Positions 30,026-39,100 of a stretch of 64,000 nt of DNA are shown piece after piece. The DNA is taken from contig CP091724.1 in NCBI GenBank assembly GCA_022009795.1, positions 868,001-932,000 of the forward strand, written 5' to 3'. This stretch comes from Anaerotruncus sp. Lineage in GTDB: Bacteria; Bacillota; Clostridia; Oscillospirales; Acutalibacteraceae. The notes under the pieces are model-generated. The model searched no databases. It saw nothing but the letters and a program-made list of their open reading frames with translations, and was not told the DNA's origin. Numbering within the stretch: position 1 is the first letter of the stretch; every line of letters begins with the position of its first letter. The position numbers and the translations under genes were made by a program.

Positions 30026-32093
30026 TAACATTTTGATTTGATTTTAATTGCCTAATAATTTTTTTCGAATCCGCCATAATGATGGAGTAATCGCGAACAT
30101 TTATATAACCGTCGTTATTCACATCATAAATATATCCGTTTTCCGCCTCGGATGTTTTTTTATTGAAATTACTTCCTGCCAAGCCCGCAAGCACCTTCGT
30201 TGCCACAACATTGGAAACATCGCCGCACTTTGAGCAGGTGTAAGAAAACGAAAGCTTAGAAGCATTTATGCCCGAATAATGATAATCGTGGGCAAAAGGA
30301 AGTGCAACTTCAATTTTGAGCGAACAATTTTTGCAGGTGCCCGTTGCTTTACCCTCTTCTTTGCAGGTAGGCTCCGTTACAATCTTATAATCCTCCGCGC
30401 CCGTAATATCGTGGCCGAGTGCATCAATAGATGTTGTTTTCACATCGCCGCAGGCGGAGCAGGTTTGAGTTGCCGTGCCTTTTTCTGTGCACGTAGGCGC
30501 TTTGGTAACTGTTTGCTCACCATAGCTGTGACCCGTTGCGGGGATTATCTGCGGTGTATCGGTTTTATTGCAAACAGTGCATTGCCTGATGGATGAGCCG
30601 GGGCGGATGCAAGTGGCAGCCGTGCCGCTCGTTTTGTAGTAACCCTCAACCCATTCGTTATGCTGAATATCGGTGCGAACATTGCCGCAAACCGTGCAGG
30701 TATATTCCGTGGTGGTATGGCCGTTTTCGGAAACCTCGTTTTTGGTTATCTCTTCTGTATGTCCCGTTGCGGGAAGCGTTTTTTGCACGGTTTGGTTGCA
30801 AGTGGTGCAAAAGCCCTCGGCAGTGCCGTCCTCGGTGCAGGTAGCTTTTTTTGTTACCGTATAGGATTCAACAGAGTGCTCCAGTTTTTCGGGAACGGTT
30901 GATCTTTCCGTTTTTCCGCAGCCCTCAACATTACAGGTTTTGGTGGTGTAACCATATCTTGTGCAGGTGGCTGTGGATGTTTGAGTATAATAACCGCTTA
31001 CCCACGAAACATGGACAACTTCAGTGTGCTCGGCACCGCATTTTTCGCCGTTTACAATTCTTGAACAAGCTTGATATTGATAAATGTGGCCGTTAGTTTT
31101 TGTTTGGTCGTCCGTTTCAACGGTTGTATAATTATGGCCGAGAGCAGGAACGGAAATAACATCAACGATTTCACCGCACTCGTTGCAAACTTCATTTGTT
31201 GTGCCTGCCGAGGTGCAGGTGGGTTCGGTTACGACAACTTCTTTTGTATCCGCATGTGAACAAGGATCGATTGAAACGAAGTTATAGCCGTCTATGCTTT
31301 CGGCGAAGGTTTGCGTGGTGGAACGCGAATGGCCGTAAAAAGTTACGGTCTGCTGACTGCCGGCAAAAGGATCGGGATTGGCAAGGCCGTTAAAAGCGCA
31401 ATTTGCATTATTAACCGTAACCTTTATAAGGCCGTAGTTATTTGCAAACGCGCGCAACTCGATCGAAGCGATTTTATCGGGCAGTTCAATGGTTGTGAAT
31501 TTGCACTGATAAAAAGAATATTGGCTGATTTTAGTGATATTGCTGCCGAATTCAATCTCGGAAACACCTGCTCCGTAAAACGCATAGCTGCCGGTTTCCT
31601 CCATTCCTGAGCCGTAAGTAACCTTTGCAAGCTTGGTGCAATCCTTAAATGCATTGGTGCCTATTGAGGTTAAGCTGTCCGGAAAAATGACCCGAGTCAG
31701 CGCCTTACAGCCTTCAAAAGCATTTGTGCCGATAGATGTGAGGGTTGACGAAAAAGTGACCGACTCAAGGGCAGTCATATTTGAAAAATTAAAGTTACCG
31801 ATTTTTTTGTAACGCCGTCCTGAATAACAATAGAAACACACTTGGATTTGTATTCATACCACGGTGCTCTGAGAACTGGAGCGGTTGAATTGTAATAATC
31901 CTTAATTGCGCCGGTGCCGGAAATTGTTAGCACATTAGTGCTTTCATCATAGGAATAATTAACCTTGGAGCCTGCAGCGCCGCAGCTTCCGCTTGTGGCG
32001 GCGGAAACAATGGCAACAGATGTGCCGCAAAGCATCGTGAAAGAAAGCGCAAGCGCCATAAAAACCGATACAGCTTTTTTTAATACTTTCATA
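30015..32093 (-). CDS. Secreted BspA-like leucine-rich-repeat protein with Cys-repeat region and dockerin-like tail
   Basis: About 690 residues, exported: MKVLKKAVSVFMALALSFTM then CGTSVAIVSAA is a signal peptide. Region 1 (about 40-210) has BspA-type repeats such as TSIGTNAFEGCKALTRVIFP and TSIGTNAFKDCTKLAKVTYG. Region 2 (about 240-600) holds about seven repeats of roughly 45 residues, each with a pattern like PTCTEKGTATQTCSACGDV ending in LGH; paired cysteines suggest small metal-binding or disulfide modules. The C-terminus has one EF-hand-like DVNNDGYINVRDYSIIM, a dockerin-like repeat, though a full dockerin has two. One break near 31805. Likely a cell-surface adhesin or cellulosome-type protein; the ligand is unknown. 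Confidence 0.82.
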
Positions 32094-32193
32094 ATTTTAC
32101 CTTTCTTCCGAGCCTGCAAGGAAAAAAAGCAAGCATCGCCTTGATTAAAGCGGATAATTGACTCGGAAAAACGAACAAATTTAACCGTATAAA

Positions 32194-32222
32194 TTTTTAA
32201 CACAAATTCATTGCCTTGTAAA
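32194..32222 (-). promoter_or_regulatory. Possible promoter of the leucine-rich-repeat gene
   Basis: TTTACA and TAAAAA spaced by 17 bases on the minus strand, about 100 bases before the ATG. The -10 box is weak. Between here and 32599 I see no gene; the stretch is AT-rich leader and spacer. Confidence 0.35.
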
Positions 32223-32603
32223 CACATATTTAGTGATATTAAACAATATACGGTAACAAACCGCGGCATTTTCCGAGAAATAAGGCTTTTAAAGTTCAAA
32301 TAGAATATCTCGGCAAGCCGCAATTTTGCACGCCGAAATTCAAAGCCGCCTCCCCTTTTGAGCAAATTTTTAACCTTGCTACACAATAAATATGTTTGTA
32401 ATTGCCACGGGTTATACGAACTCCTGCTTTTCTTGACCGCGCATAAAAATTCATGATATGATTTATTTATCAAGCTTTGCATAAAAATCTTACAATATAT
32501 TGCCCCCCAAAAAGCGCAGTATAGATTTAATTACAAAGAAACGCCCGATGAGAAAGGCAGAGCAAAAATATATTTTTAATAAAGGAGATTATTCTGTTTA
32601 TGT

Positions 32604-32927
32604 ATGAAAAAAATGAATAAACTTGTCAGAGACAATATACCGGATATAATTAAACAAACCGGAGATAAACCCGATTTTGTTATTCTTGATTCCCCCGATT
32701 ACTACAACGAATTAAAGAAAAAAAGCTTACGGAAGAAGTAAGCGAATTTAATGATTCAGACGAAATTATGGAGTTATGCGATGTTGTTGAGGTGATAAGC
32801 GCCATTTTGGATTACAAGAACATCGGCGATGAAGAATTTGAAAAAAATGCGTTCCGCTAAAAAAATAAAGCCAACGGTAAATTTGAAAAAAAGAATATTT
32901 CTTAACGGCGTTGATCGAATGCAGTAA
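32604..32927 (+). CDS. MazG-like phosphoribosyl-ATP pyrophosphohydrolase family protein (frameshifted)
   Basis: A small all-helical MazG-superfamily protein, about 105 residues. After repair it reads MKKMNKLVRDNIPDIIKQTG, then VILDSPDYYNELKKKLTEEV, ELCDVVEVISAILDYKNIGD and KKIKANGKFEKRIFLNGV. The EExxE and ExxD metal-binding helices are present. Breaks near 32717, 32851 and 32892. AAGGAG lies at 32582-32587; the ATG at 32600 is better spaced but reads a stop unless one A is added. Stand-alone MazG-like proteins of this type are house-cleaning candidates with unknown substrate. It is unrelated to the his operon hisE beyond the superfamily. Confidence 0.7.
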
Positions 32928-33055
32928 TTACACAAACATTTCGTGTTGCTCCCGATTTTTTTAATCATTCTGTATTTAAACGGAATGTTGCGAAAAAAAT
33001 CACAAGCTGAATTTGCAAATTTTTCTTCTTTTCGTTAATTGAGCAAGCAGGCAAC

Positions 33056-33387
33056 AAAAAAATCCCCCTATGCAGAAAAAGACTGCAAGGGGGCGCACTC
33101 CGTAAAGAATAATTGCTCAACAAATCAAATAAACGGCAAAATACTGCGTTAAAATTGCAGTGAAGGCGGCAGCCTGCTCTGCAATTTATGCCTTGTCTTT
33201 TATCCGTTTCTTTGATTTTTGAGTGCGAAGCAGTTTAAGCGAACTGATTTTGTTCGTGGTGCATTAACAAAAATCTGCCAATACTTGCGTATTGGCAGAT
33301 TTTTTTAATAGTGCAACGGGCAAAACTCAGAAAAGCTTAAACCACATTCTTCTTTATGGAGTGTGCCCCAATAGAGGGATTTTTTTA
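33056..33387. repeat. MITE-like element with imperfect terminal inverted repeats
   Basis: The left end AAAAAAATCCCCCTAT, then GGGGCGCACTCCGTAAAGAATAAT after an inserted small hairpin, matches the reverse complement of the right end ATTCTTCTTTATGGAGTGTGCCCC followed by AATAGAGGGATTTTTTT. The arms are about 40 matched positions, the element about 330 bp, without an open frame. The left arm holds its own 19-base extra hairpin loop. No target-site duplication was identified with certainty. Confidence 0.5.
33269..33306. terminator. Strong bidirectional hairpin terminator
   Basis: A perfect 16-base stem AAAAATCTGCCAATAC / GTATTGGCAGATTTTT with a TTGC loop, flanked by T or A runs on both sides. It lies inside the MITE-like element and ends no obvious gene. 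Confidence 0.75.
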
Positions 33388-33865
33388 TTAAAAAGAAATG
33401 ATTTTTTTATTAAAAGAAATTAAGAAATATAAACCGCTGCGAAATTAAATTACATAAAAAAATCAATAACCGAAATCTGGAAAACGCAGCCGAAGAATGC
33501 GCCTTCAAAAAAATAAATTTACAATTTCAAATGCAGATAAAGCTATCCCTTTCTGCTTATAACAGCAAGCGTGCATGCACAATATTTGCGCTTTCCGATT
33601 TTTGTTTCCGCCAAACGATTATATTTTCCGATTTTACACGGCAAAGCACTTGATGACTATATTGTTGCAAAGCGCCAAAAAGCAGGGTTAATCAGCACAT
33701 AAAGAACTGTGATTTCAACTTAATTATTATGTGTTTTTCAATTTTTATACGGTTTATTCATAAATTCATATGTGTTTGAATTCATTATTAAAAAGCAATG
33801 GAATTCCACTCGGCTAATTTAATTCTCGCATAAAAATAAAAACTATAAAGCAGTTTAAATCGGTA

Positions 33866-33882
33866 TGGTCGGAGTGAGCGGA
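33866..33882 (-). other. tRNA 3'-end-like fragment, possible attachment-site scar
   Basis: On the minus strand the 17 bases TCCGCTCACTCCGACCA look like the end of a tRNA T-arm plus acceptor arm and CCA. The rest of the tRNA is missing. Integrases often recombine at tRNA 3' ends and leave such copies. Short enough to be chance. Confidence 0.25.
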
Positions 33883-34223
33883 CGCAGCCCCCTTTTTTTA
33901 CCGCATAACTACGCGGTTTTTTTACGCTGTGAAAATGCTATGTAATACAAATTAAATGCAATTTTATTAAATCCGGCTTAATTTGTGTGAGTTTTTCAAA
34001 TTACCGTTTGAATTTAAGGAGATAAATAAAGCACAGCATCTCCAAAAAAACAAGTTCTTTAAAACAGGCGTGATATTTTTCAACATGCCCAGTCAATCGA
34101 TGGGCAAGAAACGAACTCACAAAGTGATCATTTAATAAATTGGAGAAGCATACACTGAAGCTCTCAAAATCATCAGCCGCAATAGGCATACTTTGAAATT
34201 GATTTAATCTGCGCAGGCACAAA

Positions 34224-34250
34224 AAGTTCTCGGCGCAAAGCCGAGAACTT
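34224..34250. terminator. Hairpin, terminator-like
   Basis: An 11-base perfect stem AAGTTCTCGGC / GCCGAGAACTT with a five-base loop. On the minus strand it is followed by TTTTTGTGCC, so it could end the structured RNA transcript from 34.88 kb or something shorter. Confidence 0.55.
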
Positions 34251-34531
34251 AATTATCAATATTAAATTATCTGTACATTGGACTGACCCCACATAATTAT
34301 TTAATCAAGAAATTGAATTTGCCACGCATAGCGGACCACCTCAATCAATAATTATTAAATCTGTTCAAAGATTAAATGAAATCTATAATCAGAACATCGG
34401 AGTTATTTCCTTTTTCTTAAAAAAATCATATCGAAGATTTATCTTCAAGTTTCAGCAGGAGAAACTAAGTATATATCTAAAATATATAACACATAAAAAT
34501 TAAATTTTTTTACCACGCCTGAGTATTCACT

Positions 34532-34883
34532 GAAGGGTTCCTGCGATAACTTTTTATAATTGCTTAATAAAGCGCGTGCCCGCCGTTGCATTAAATTTGC
34601 AATTCTGTTCGGCACAAAGATCCGTTATTCTACCCGAATACCTTGCAGGCGTTTGTCTGACCGGGTTCTACATCCATGGGACAAAGCCTCCTTTATTAAA
34701 TTTCGGGAACTTAACCTGGCTGATATTTGCATTTGCTTTTCACATTCGGCAGGCTTCTTAATTCATTAAGCCTTATTAGGTTTGATTCTCACAAGAAACG
34801 TCGTCGTAATATTAAGTGAACAAGCTTTGCTTTTACGAAAGGATTTCGCTTGAGCTTTCAGCTCTGCGATTTACCAACCATCC
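34532..34883 (-). ncRNA. Unassigned structured non-coding RNA, about 350 nt
   Basis: A consensus promoter on the minus strand reads into a stretch without a protein gene. Predicted pairing: the ends close (GGATGGTT at 34876-34883 with AACCCTTC at 34532-34539); inside are a TCGCaGAGCT-gaa-AGCTCaaGCGA hairpin, CGAAA/TTTCG, AGGCTTAAT-ga-ATTAAGaAGCCT, an ACCCG/CGGGT stem and GTGCC/GGCAC enclosing TTGCA/TGCAA. RNase P RNA, tmRNA, SRP RNA and common riboswitches were tried against their universal motifs and do not fit, although the start (GGTAAATCGC after the closing helix) recalls type B RNase P. Ends are approximate. Confidence 0.4.
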
Positions 34884-34897
34884 TTAAGTTCATCTAC

Positions 34898-34926
34898 ATA
34901 ATAGCATGGATTTTAGCGTTTGTCAA
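34898..34926 (-). promoter_or_regulatory. Sigma-A promoter of the structured RNA
   Basis: TTGACA (34921-34926) and TATTAT (34898-34903) on the minus strand, 17 bases apart. Transcription should start near 34890. Confidence 0.72.
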
Positions 34927-34983
34927 TAGTTTTTTTCAACATTTTTATATTTTTTTGTGCCTTTTTACTACATAATATTTCTA

Positions 34984-35012
34984 TTGACGAATGACGCATA
35001 ACATATTATAAT
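34984..35012 (+). promoter_or_regulatory. Sigma-A promoter of the DUF1292 gene
   Basis: TTGACG (34984-34989) and a perfect TATAAT (35007-35012) with 17 bases between, 29 bases before the ATG. It is back-to-back with the promoter of the minus-strand RNA. Confidence 0.82.
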
Positions 35013-35041
35013 ATACTTACTTATTAAAGGAGGGCGCGCAG

Positions 35042-35359
35042 ATGAGCGAAAATGAAAACTACGAGCCGGATATCATTTCCGTTACCGATGACGACGGCAA
35101 CGAAATTTTATTTGAACTGCTGGAAAGATATGAAAACGACAACGGCGTTTATGTGGCGATCACCGAATACAGAGATGACGCCGAGGATATTGTTGAGGCC
35201 GATTATGAGGTTATAATTCTTAAGGTTGCCGAAGAAAACGGCGACGAATACCTTGAAGAAATTGAAGATGAGTCCGAGTACAATGAAGTGTCGGAAATCC
35301 TTATGAATAAAATTGAGCAGCAATACGATGTGGAATATTACGATCCCACCGAGCAATAA
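35042..35359 (+). CDS. DUF1292 domain-containing protein
   Basis: 105 residues, very acidic, intact. It starts MSENENYEPDIISVTDDDGN and has EILFELLERYENDNGVYVAI, VIILKVAEENGDEYLEEIED and ends DVEYYDPTEQ. This is the YrzB-type DUF1292 pattern (a TDEDGNE-like strand, then a conserved hydrophobic core). The function is unknown; in many Firmicutes the gene follows ruvX, which is not here. AAAGGAGGG lies 8 bp before the ATG. It has its own promoter and precedes the 6S RNA. Confidence 0.88.
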   Translation: MSENENYEPDIISVTDDDGNEILFELLERYENDNGVYVAITEYRDDAEDIVEADYEVIILKVAEENGDEYLEEIEDESEYNEVSEILMNKIEQQYDVEYYDPTEQ

Positions 35360-35380
35360 TAAATAAGAAAAATCAAATAT

Positions 35381-35572
35381 GCAGTCTGTGCATCTCGACA
35401 ACCGAAGGTTTAAATAACCCTAACAAGTATATTAAAAGGGATCCGGGCTCGCATTACGGGTATGCAGACCTCCCGCCACGCAGCGGAAGTTGGGAGCACA
35501 AAATAATGCGGACGGAACCCACCTGCGTAAGAGAGCAGGTTATCTTCAGCCTTCGGCGGATGTGCGGATTTT
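35381..35572 (+). ncRNA. ssrS: 6S RNA
   Basis: About 190 nt, the right size. The ends pair fully: GTCTGTGCATC (35384-35394) with GATGTGCGGAT (35559-35569), followed inward by CCGAAGG with CCTTCGG. The 3' arm TTCAGCCTTCGGCGGATGTG closely resembles the 3' arm of E. coli 6S RNA (ACAGCCUGCGGCGGCAUCUC), and the middle has the long arm with a large central bubble expected of a promoter mimic. It would bind the housekeeping RNA polymerase in stationary phase. It sits directly after the DUF1292 gene and ends at a strong terminator; no separate promoter is evident. Confidence 0.82.
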
Positions 35573-35575
35573 AAG

Positions 35576-35604
35576 AAAGCAGTGCAGCAGCGCTGCTTTT
35601 TTTT
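35576..35604 (+). terminator. Terminator of the 6S RNA
   Basis: GC-rich hairpin AAGCAG...CTGCTT with the internal palindrome AGCAGCGCTGCT, followed by eight T. It lies four bases past the closing stem. From here to 35893 I see no gene. Confidence 0.82.
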
Positions 35605-35893
35605 GTTTGGAAAAATTTAAGCGATTATAAAGCTTGATTTATGATTTTCCGAAAACACAAAACACTAAAAAGCAAAAACGAGCGACGCCGAAAGCACAAA
35701 TCGGTAATGCATTTTCTGCCTGAAGTTTATCAAAAGACTTAAACCATTGCTCTTTATAACAAGCCGAAACGCTTAAATTATCACAGCAGCACTACTCGGC
35801 CTTCCCTTTCGGATTAACGAGTATTTTAACAAAGCTATGCGGGAAATCAGCAAGCGAAAAACTTGCTCGATTTACTCTCGCTTGCTTAAGCGC

Positions 35894-35923
35894 AAAAAAG
35901 CAGCCCCTCGCTTGAGGGGCTGC
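35894..35923 (-). terminator. Terminator after the giant-protein operon
   Basis: Minus-strand stem GCAGCCCCTC-aagc-GAGGGGCTGC followed by six T, 18 bases past the stop of the small peptide gene. Confidence 0.88.
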
Positions 35924-35940
35924 CGTGTTTTGGATTAGCG

Positions 35941-36084
35941 TTATGCAAAGATATTGCCTTTATCGTCGCCGTCCGTAAGGTCCTTACCCGGCTCCGTCGG
36001 CGTTCCCGATGTTGTTATTGCATCGGCAGGAAGTAATGAATACTTTCTTATCTGCATTTGCGGATCCTCATAAGTTTTCTTCAT
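35941..36084 (-). CDS. 47-residue peptide of unknown function
   Basis: The peptide starts MKKTYEDPQMQIRKYSLLPA and continues DAITTSGTPTEPGKDLTDGD, ending KGNIFA. GGGAGGA lies 8 bp before the ATG. Short peptides with an MKKxYExPxxxxxxF...D-x-ITTSG layout are common beside surface-protein genes in gut Clostridia; the resemblance is to the layout, not a named family. It begins 17 bases after the stop of the giant secreted protein and ends before a terminator, so the two form an operon. No signal peptide, no membrane segment, no cysteines. Confidence 0.7.
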   Translation of the reverse strand: MKKTYEDPQMQIRKYSLLPADAITTSGTPTEPGKDLTDGDDKGNIFA

Positions 36085-36100
36085 TCTCTATCCTCCCTTT

Positions 36101-39100
36101 TTATGCTATCGCTGCATTTGCAATTACATTTGAATATGCATAGCATTCATTTCCGTTTGCATCCGTATATATTGCGTATGCCACATAGTTTGCTGTCGGA
36201 TAGCCTGCATTTGCATTAAAGCTTATCGTGAACTGATTTCCGTTTTGACCGTAATTAGTATATTTCGATGCCGTCAAATTGAATATCTGCTTTGCCTGAT
36301 CCACATCGGCAAGCGTAAGATTTGTTGCCGTTGCCGCCGTGGCATTTCCGTCCATTACAAAGCCGAAGTTCTTTATTGTTGCTCCCTGCGGCAATGCAAA
36401 CGAACCTACAAGATATACCTTGCCTGAGCCGTCAAGCACCGGTGTGGATATTACATCTAACGATGCCTTAACATCCGTGCTCTTTACTGCCTTTACGGTT
36501 AAGTTACGGCATGCATAGAACGAATATTCACTGCCGAAGCAAAGCACCTTTCCGTTATCTGCATTTACATATGCCGTTGCTCCGTTTGCCTTAAGAGTTA
36601 CAAGTTCATTGAAGTTTGCCGTTTTTGTATCTATCGGATGGCCTGCTTCATCAACAAAGTTGATTGTGTAATCTGCTTTTTCAAGCGGAGTATAGTTTAC
36701 AAGAATTTTTGTGTTTTCATTAAACTTAACTCTTCTATTAAGCGCTTTACCCGTTGAGCTGTCAAGGAAAGTATCGAGCTCATAGAACGGGATATTTTCG
36801 GGCGCATTGGCTACATTTGCAACCGTTATGGTTTGGCCTGCAGTTACATACTGAATATCAAGAATCTTACCTGTTTCAACGCCGTCATATGCAAGAACGA
36901 ATGTAAGCTTTACATTGCCATCATCATTTGTTGCCGTTGATGTGGTGGTAAGCTCTGTGTAGCCCTGAACATTAAATGTGTAGCTGCTGTATGTTGTTTG
37001 ATACTTTGAAGGCATCTCGCTGAATGCGGCATCCGTTATGCTCTTAGGCTGTTCTTTGGAAGACCATGCGCAAAGCTCATCTGCATTTGTTGAATTCGGA
37101 TTCGGCGCCGTTACAAGATCGCCGTATGCAAATTCCGTTGCTTGTGTTTCAACATCTGTGTAGCTGAATTCACCGCTTGCGCTCTTTTACAAGATAATGC
37201 TCATCTTCTGCAAAGTCTATTACCTTTACTTTTATACGGTATTGTATTTTCCGTAAGTGCCGTTCCGAGTGCGGTGTTATACTGATCAAAATCATAGCCC
37301 GCATACTCTTTACCGTTTACATTCACCTGCGTTGTTACGCTGATTCCGCTAACGGCTGCTCTTACTGCTTCAACATTATAAGCATCGGCATTAAGGCCTG
37401 CAACCTTGGAAACATTAGCATCATATACGCTTGAATCCGCAACGCCCTTCTTAAATGCTGCAAGAGCATTGGCTATAGCAGTTGCCTGAGTATTGATAAG
37501 GCTTTGCTGAGAATCAGGAACGCTCTTTTTGCTTTTCTGCAGTGTAATTATAGAAATCAATTGCAGAGATTGCCGTGTTAAGAGCATTAAGAGCCGCAGC
37601 AGAATATTTTTACATTACCGTTTGCAGCATCTGCAAGAGCTGCTTCAAGTTCCGACTTAGCAGAGTTGAATTGCTCCCAATCAGCCTGATTATAAATAAG
37701 CTGACCGCAGACATCGCACTTGCTGTCGCCGTTTGTATCCGTGCAATTTACGATTTCATCAACATCGCCGCGTTCGCAATAACGATGATGTGTTGCGCCG
37801 TCTTTATTTGAATCATTATGAATCAAATGGCCGAGTGGCTGAACTTCAACATTGATTTCGTTGCCGCAAACAGAACAAATTCTGTGATCGCGACCTGCTG
37901 TTGTGCAAGTTGCATCAAGATTATCTGCCTGAACAATATAGTTATGAGAGCCTTCTGCCGTGTTAAAGGTAAGGCCGTTTATAGCATTATCAAGATTATC
38001 TTTTTCTTGTTTGACATTCTGCAAGAATTTGATCATTGCTCATTGTTGCATATTCAAGATCTGCTTTTTGCGGCAGCATAAGCCGTGACATATGAAGACC
38101 AGCTATCTGCCGTGTAGCAATTGAATTTATTTGACTGAGCGGCAGTTGCAACAACATCGGCTCTTGCAAGAGTTTCATAAAGATCTGAAATATCAAGAAC
38201 AGTTACGGTTTGCTTAACATCACTGTTCATACGGTTGAATGTTTCGAAATTACTTGAGATACCCGTATATGCCTGCCAGCCTTCAGCAAGGTCGGGAGTT
38301 ACGAACTGAGCAGATTTGATGCCGCCGAGGTCATTAACCTGAACGGTTGTGGTGCCGTAAATAACACCTTCAGAGCTTTTAGCAAGCTTAAGGCTGTTTT
38401 TATCCATCTCATACTTATCCTGCTTAGCTCTCATAAGAAGAGAATGATAAGTATAAGTGCTGTCTACATTGTTCATTGCGATGCCGCCATCACGCCATTT
38501 TACGGACATTACACCGTAATCATAAGCGGGAGCTGTATCTTGACCGTAATCGCCGAAGCCGAGAACAAACCACTGAATCGGATGGTTTGCAGCCCAGTTA
38601 TAATAATCGTTTCTTACGCTGAGATCATACTCTGTGCTGAACGAAGTTGAGCCGGAAACAGTTTTTGAAATAAGTGATTGATGTTATCTGGCCGTTAAGA
38701 TAGCTGTGAACATTGTTCTTATCAACACCGCCTGTGTTGCCTGTTGTTCTGTTTACGATTGTGCCGTTTTTAATTGCGGCAAAGCCGTTGAGCTGCAGAT
38801 TATCAAACGCATCATAAGTAGCTTTAAGCTGAGCGGTGTATTGGCCGATTATATCGGCTTCTGTTGTGAAGGTGAGATTGGGAAGAGTGTTAACAAATGC
38901 AGTTGTTGTTGCCAACACATCTGCAGCGGAGGTGTAATCCTTATACATAGCGGAATCAAACGCAGAAGTATAGGTTACCATATCCTTATAAGAATTGTAG
39001 CCGCCGTGAACGAATACCTTAGTGTCTGAAGATATTCTGAGCTCTTCCCATGCAGATTTAACACTTGCAAGAGCGGCATCATAAATTGCCTGATTTTCCT

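Larger units (their letters stand above)
32928..34500. other. Non-coding AT-rich stretch with no convincing gene
   Basis: Apart from the inverted-repeat element (33056-33387), strong hairpins at 33269-33306 and 34224-34250, a small hairpin with a T run near 33899-33925, and a tRNA-like 3' fragment (33866-33882), I find nothing coding. The one longer open frame on the minus strand (34001-34222) has no ribosome site and no family resemblance. The mix of short hairpins and debris looks like a spent insertion region. Confidence 0.6.

Noticed and set aside
1..31000. Many plus-strand open frames of 60-190 codons opposite the minus-strand genes
   Set aside because: They mirror real genes with conserved families on the minus strand and show no motifs of their own.
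33055..33095. A separate minus-strand small RNA ending at the CCCCC/GGGGG hairpin
   Set aside because: The hairpin is the arm of the inverted-repeat element; no promoter at a fitting distance on the minus strand was found.
34001..34222. A 73-codon open frame on the minus strand
   Set aside because: No ribosome site, odd composition, no family pattern, and it ends in hairpin debris. More likely spacer.
34260..34300. GGACTGACCCCACATAA resembles the outer ends of some IS3-group elements
   Set aside because: No matching second end and no transposase in the window; too short to support.
34532..34883. RNase P RNA, tmRNA, SRP RNA or a TPP/cobalamin riboswitch at the structured RNA
   Set aside because: Each was compared by its universal motifs: GGAAAGUCC and ACAGAA for RNase P, a tag ending in ALAA and CCA end for tmRNA, GGUCAGG...GGAAGG...AGC for SRP, and the thi and B12 boxes. 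Only scattered partial likeness was found.
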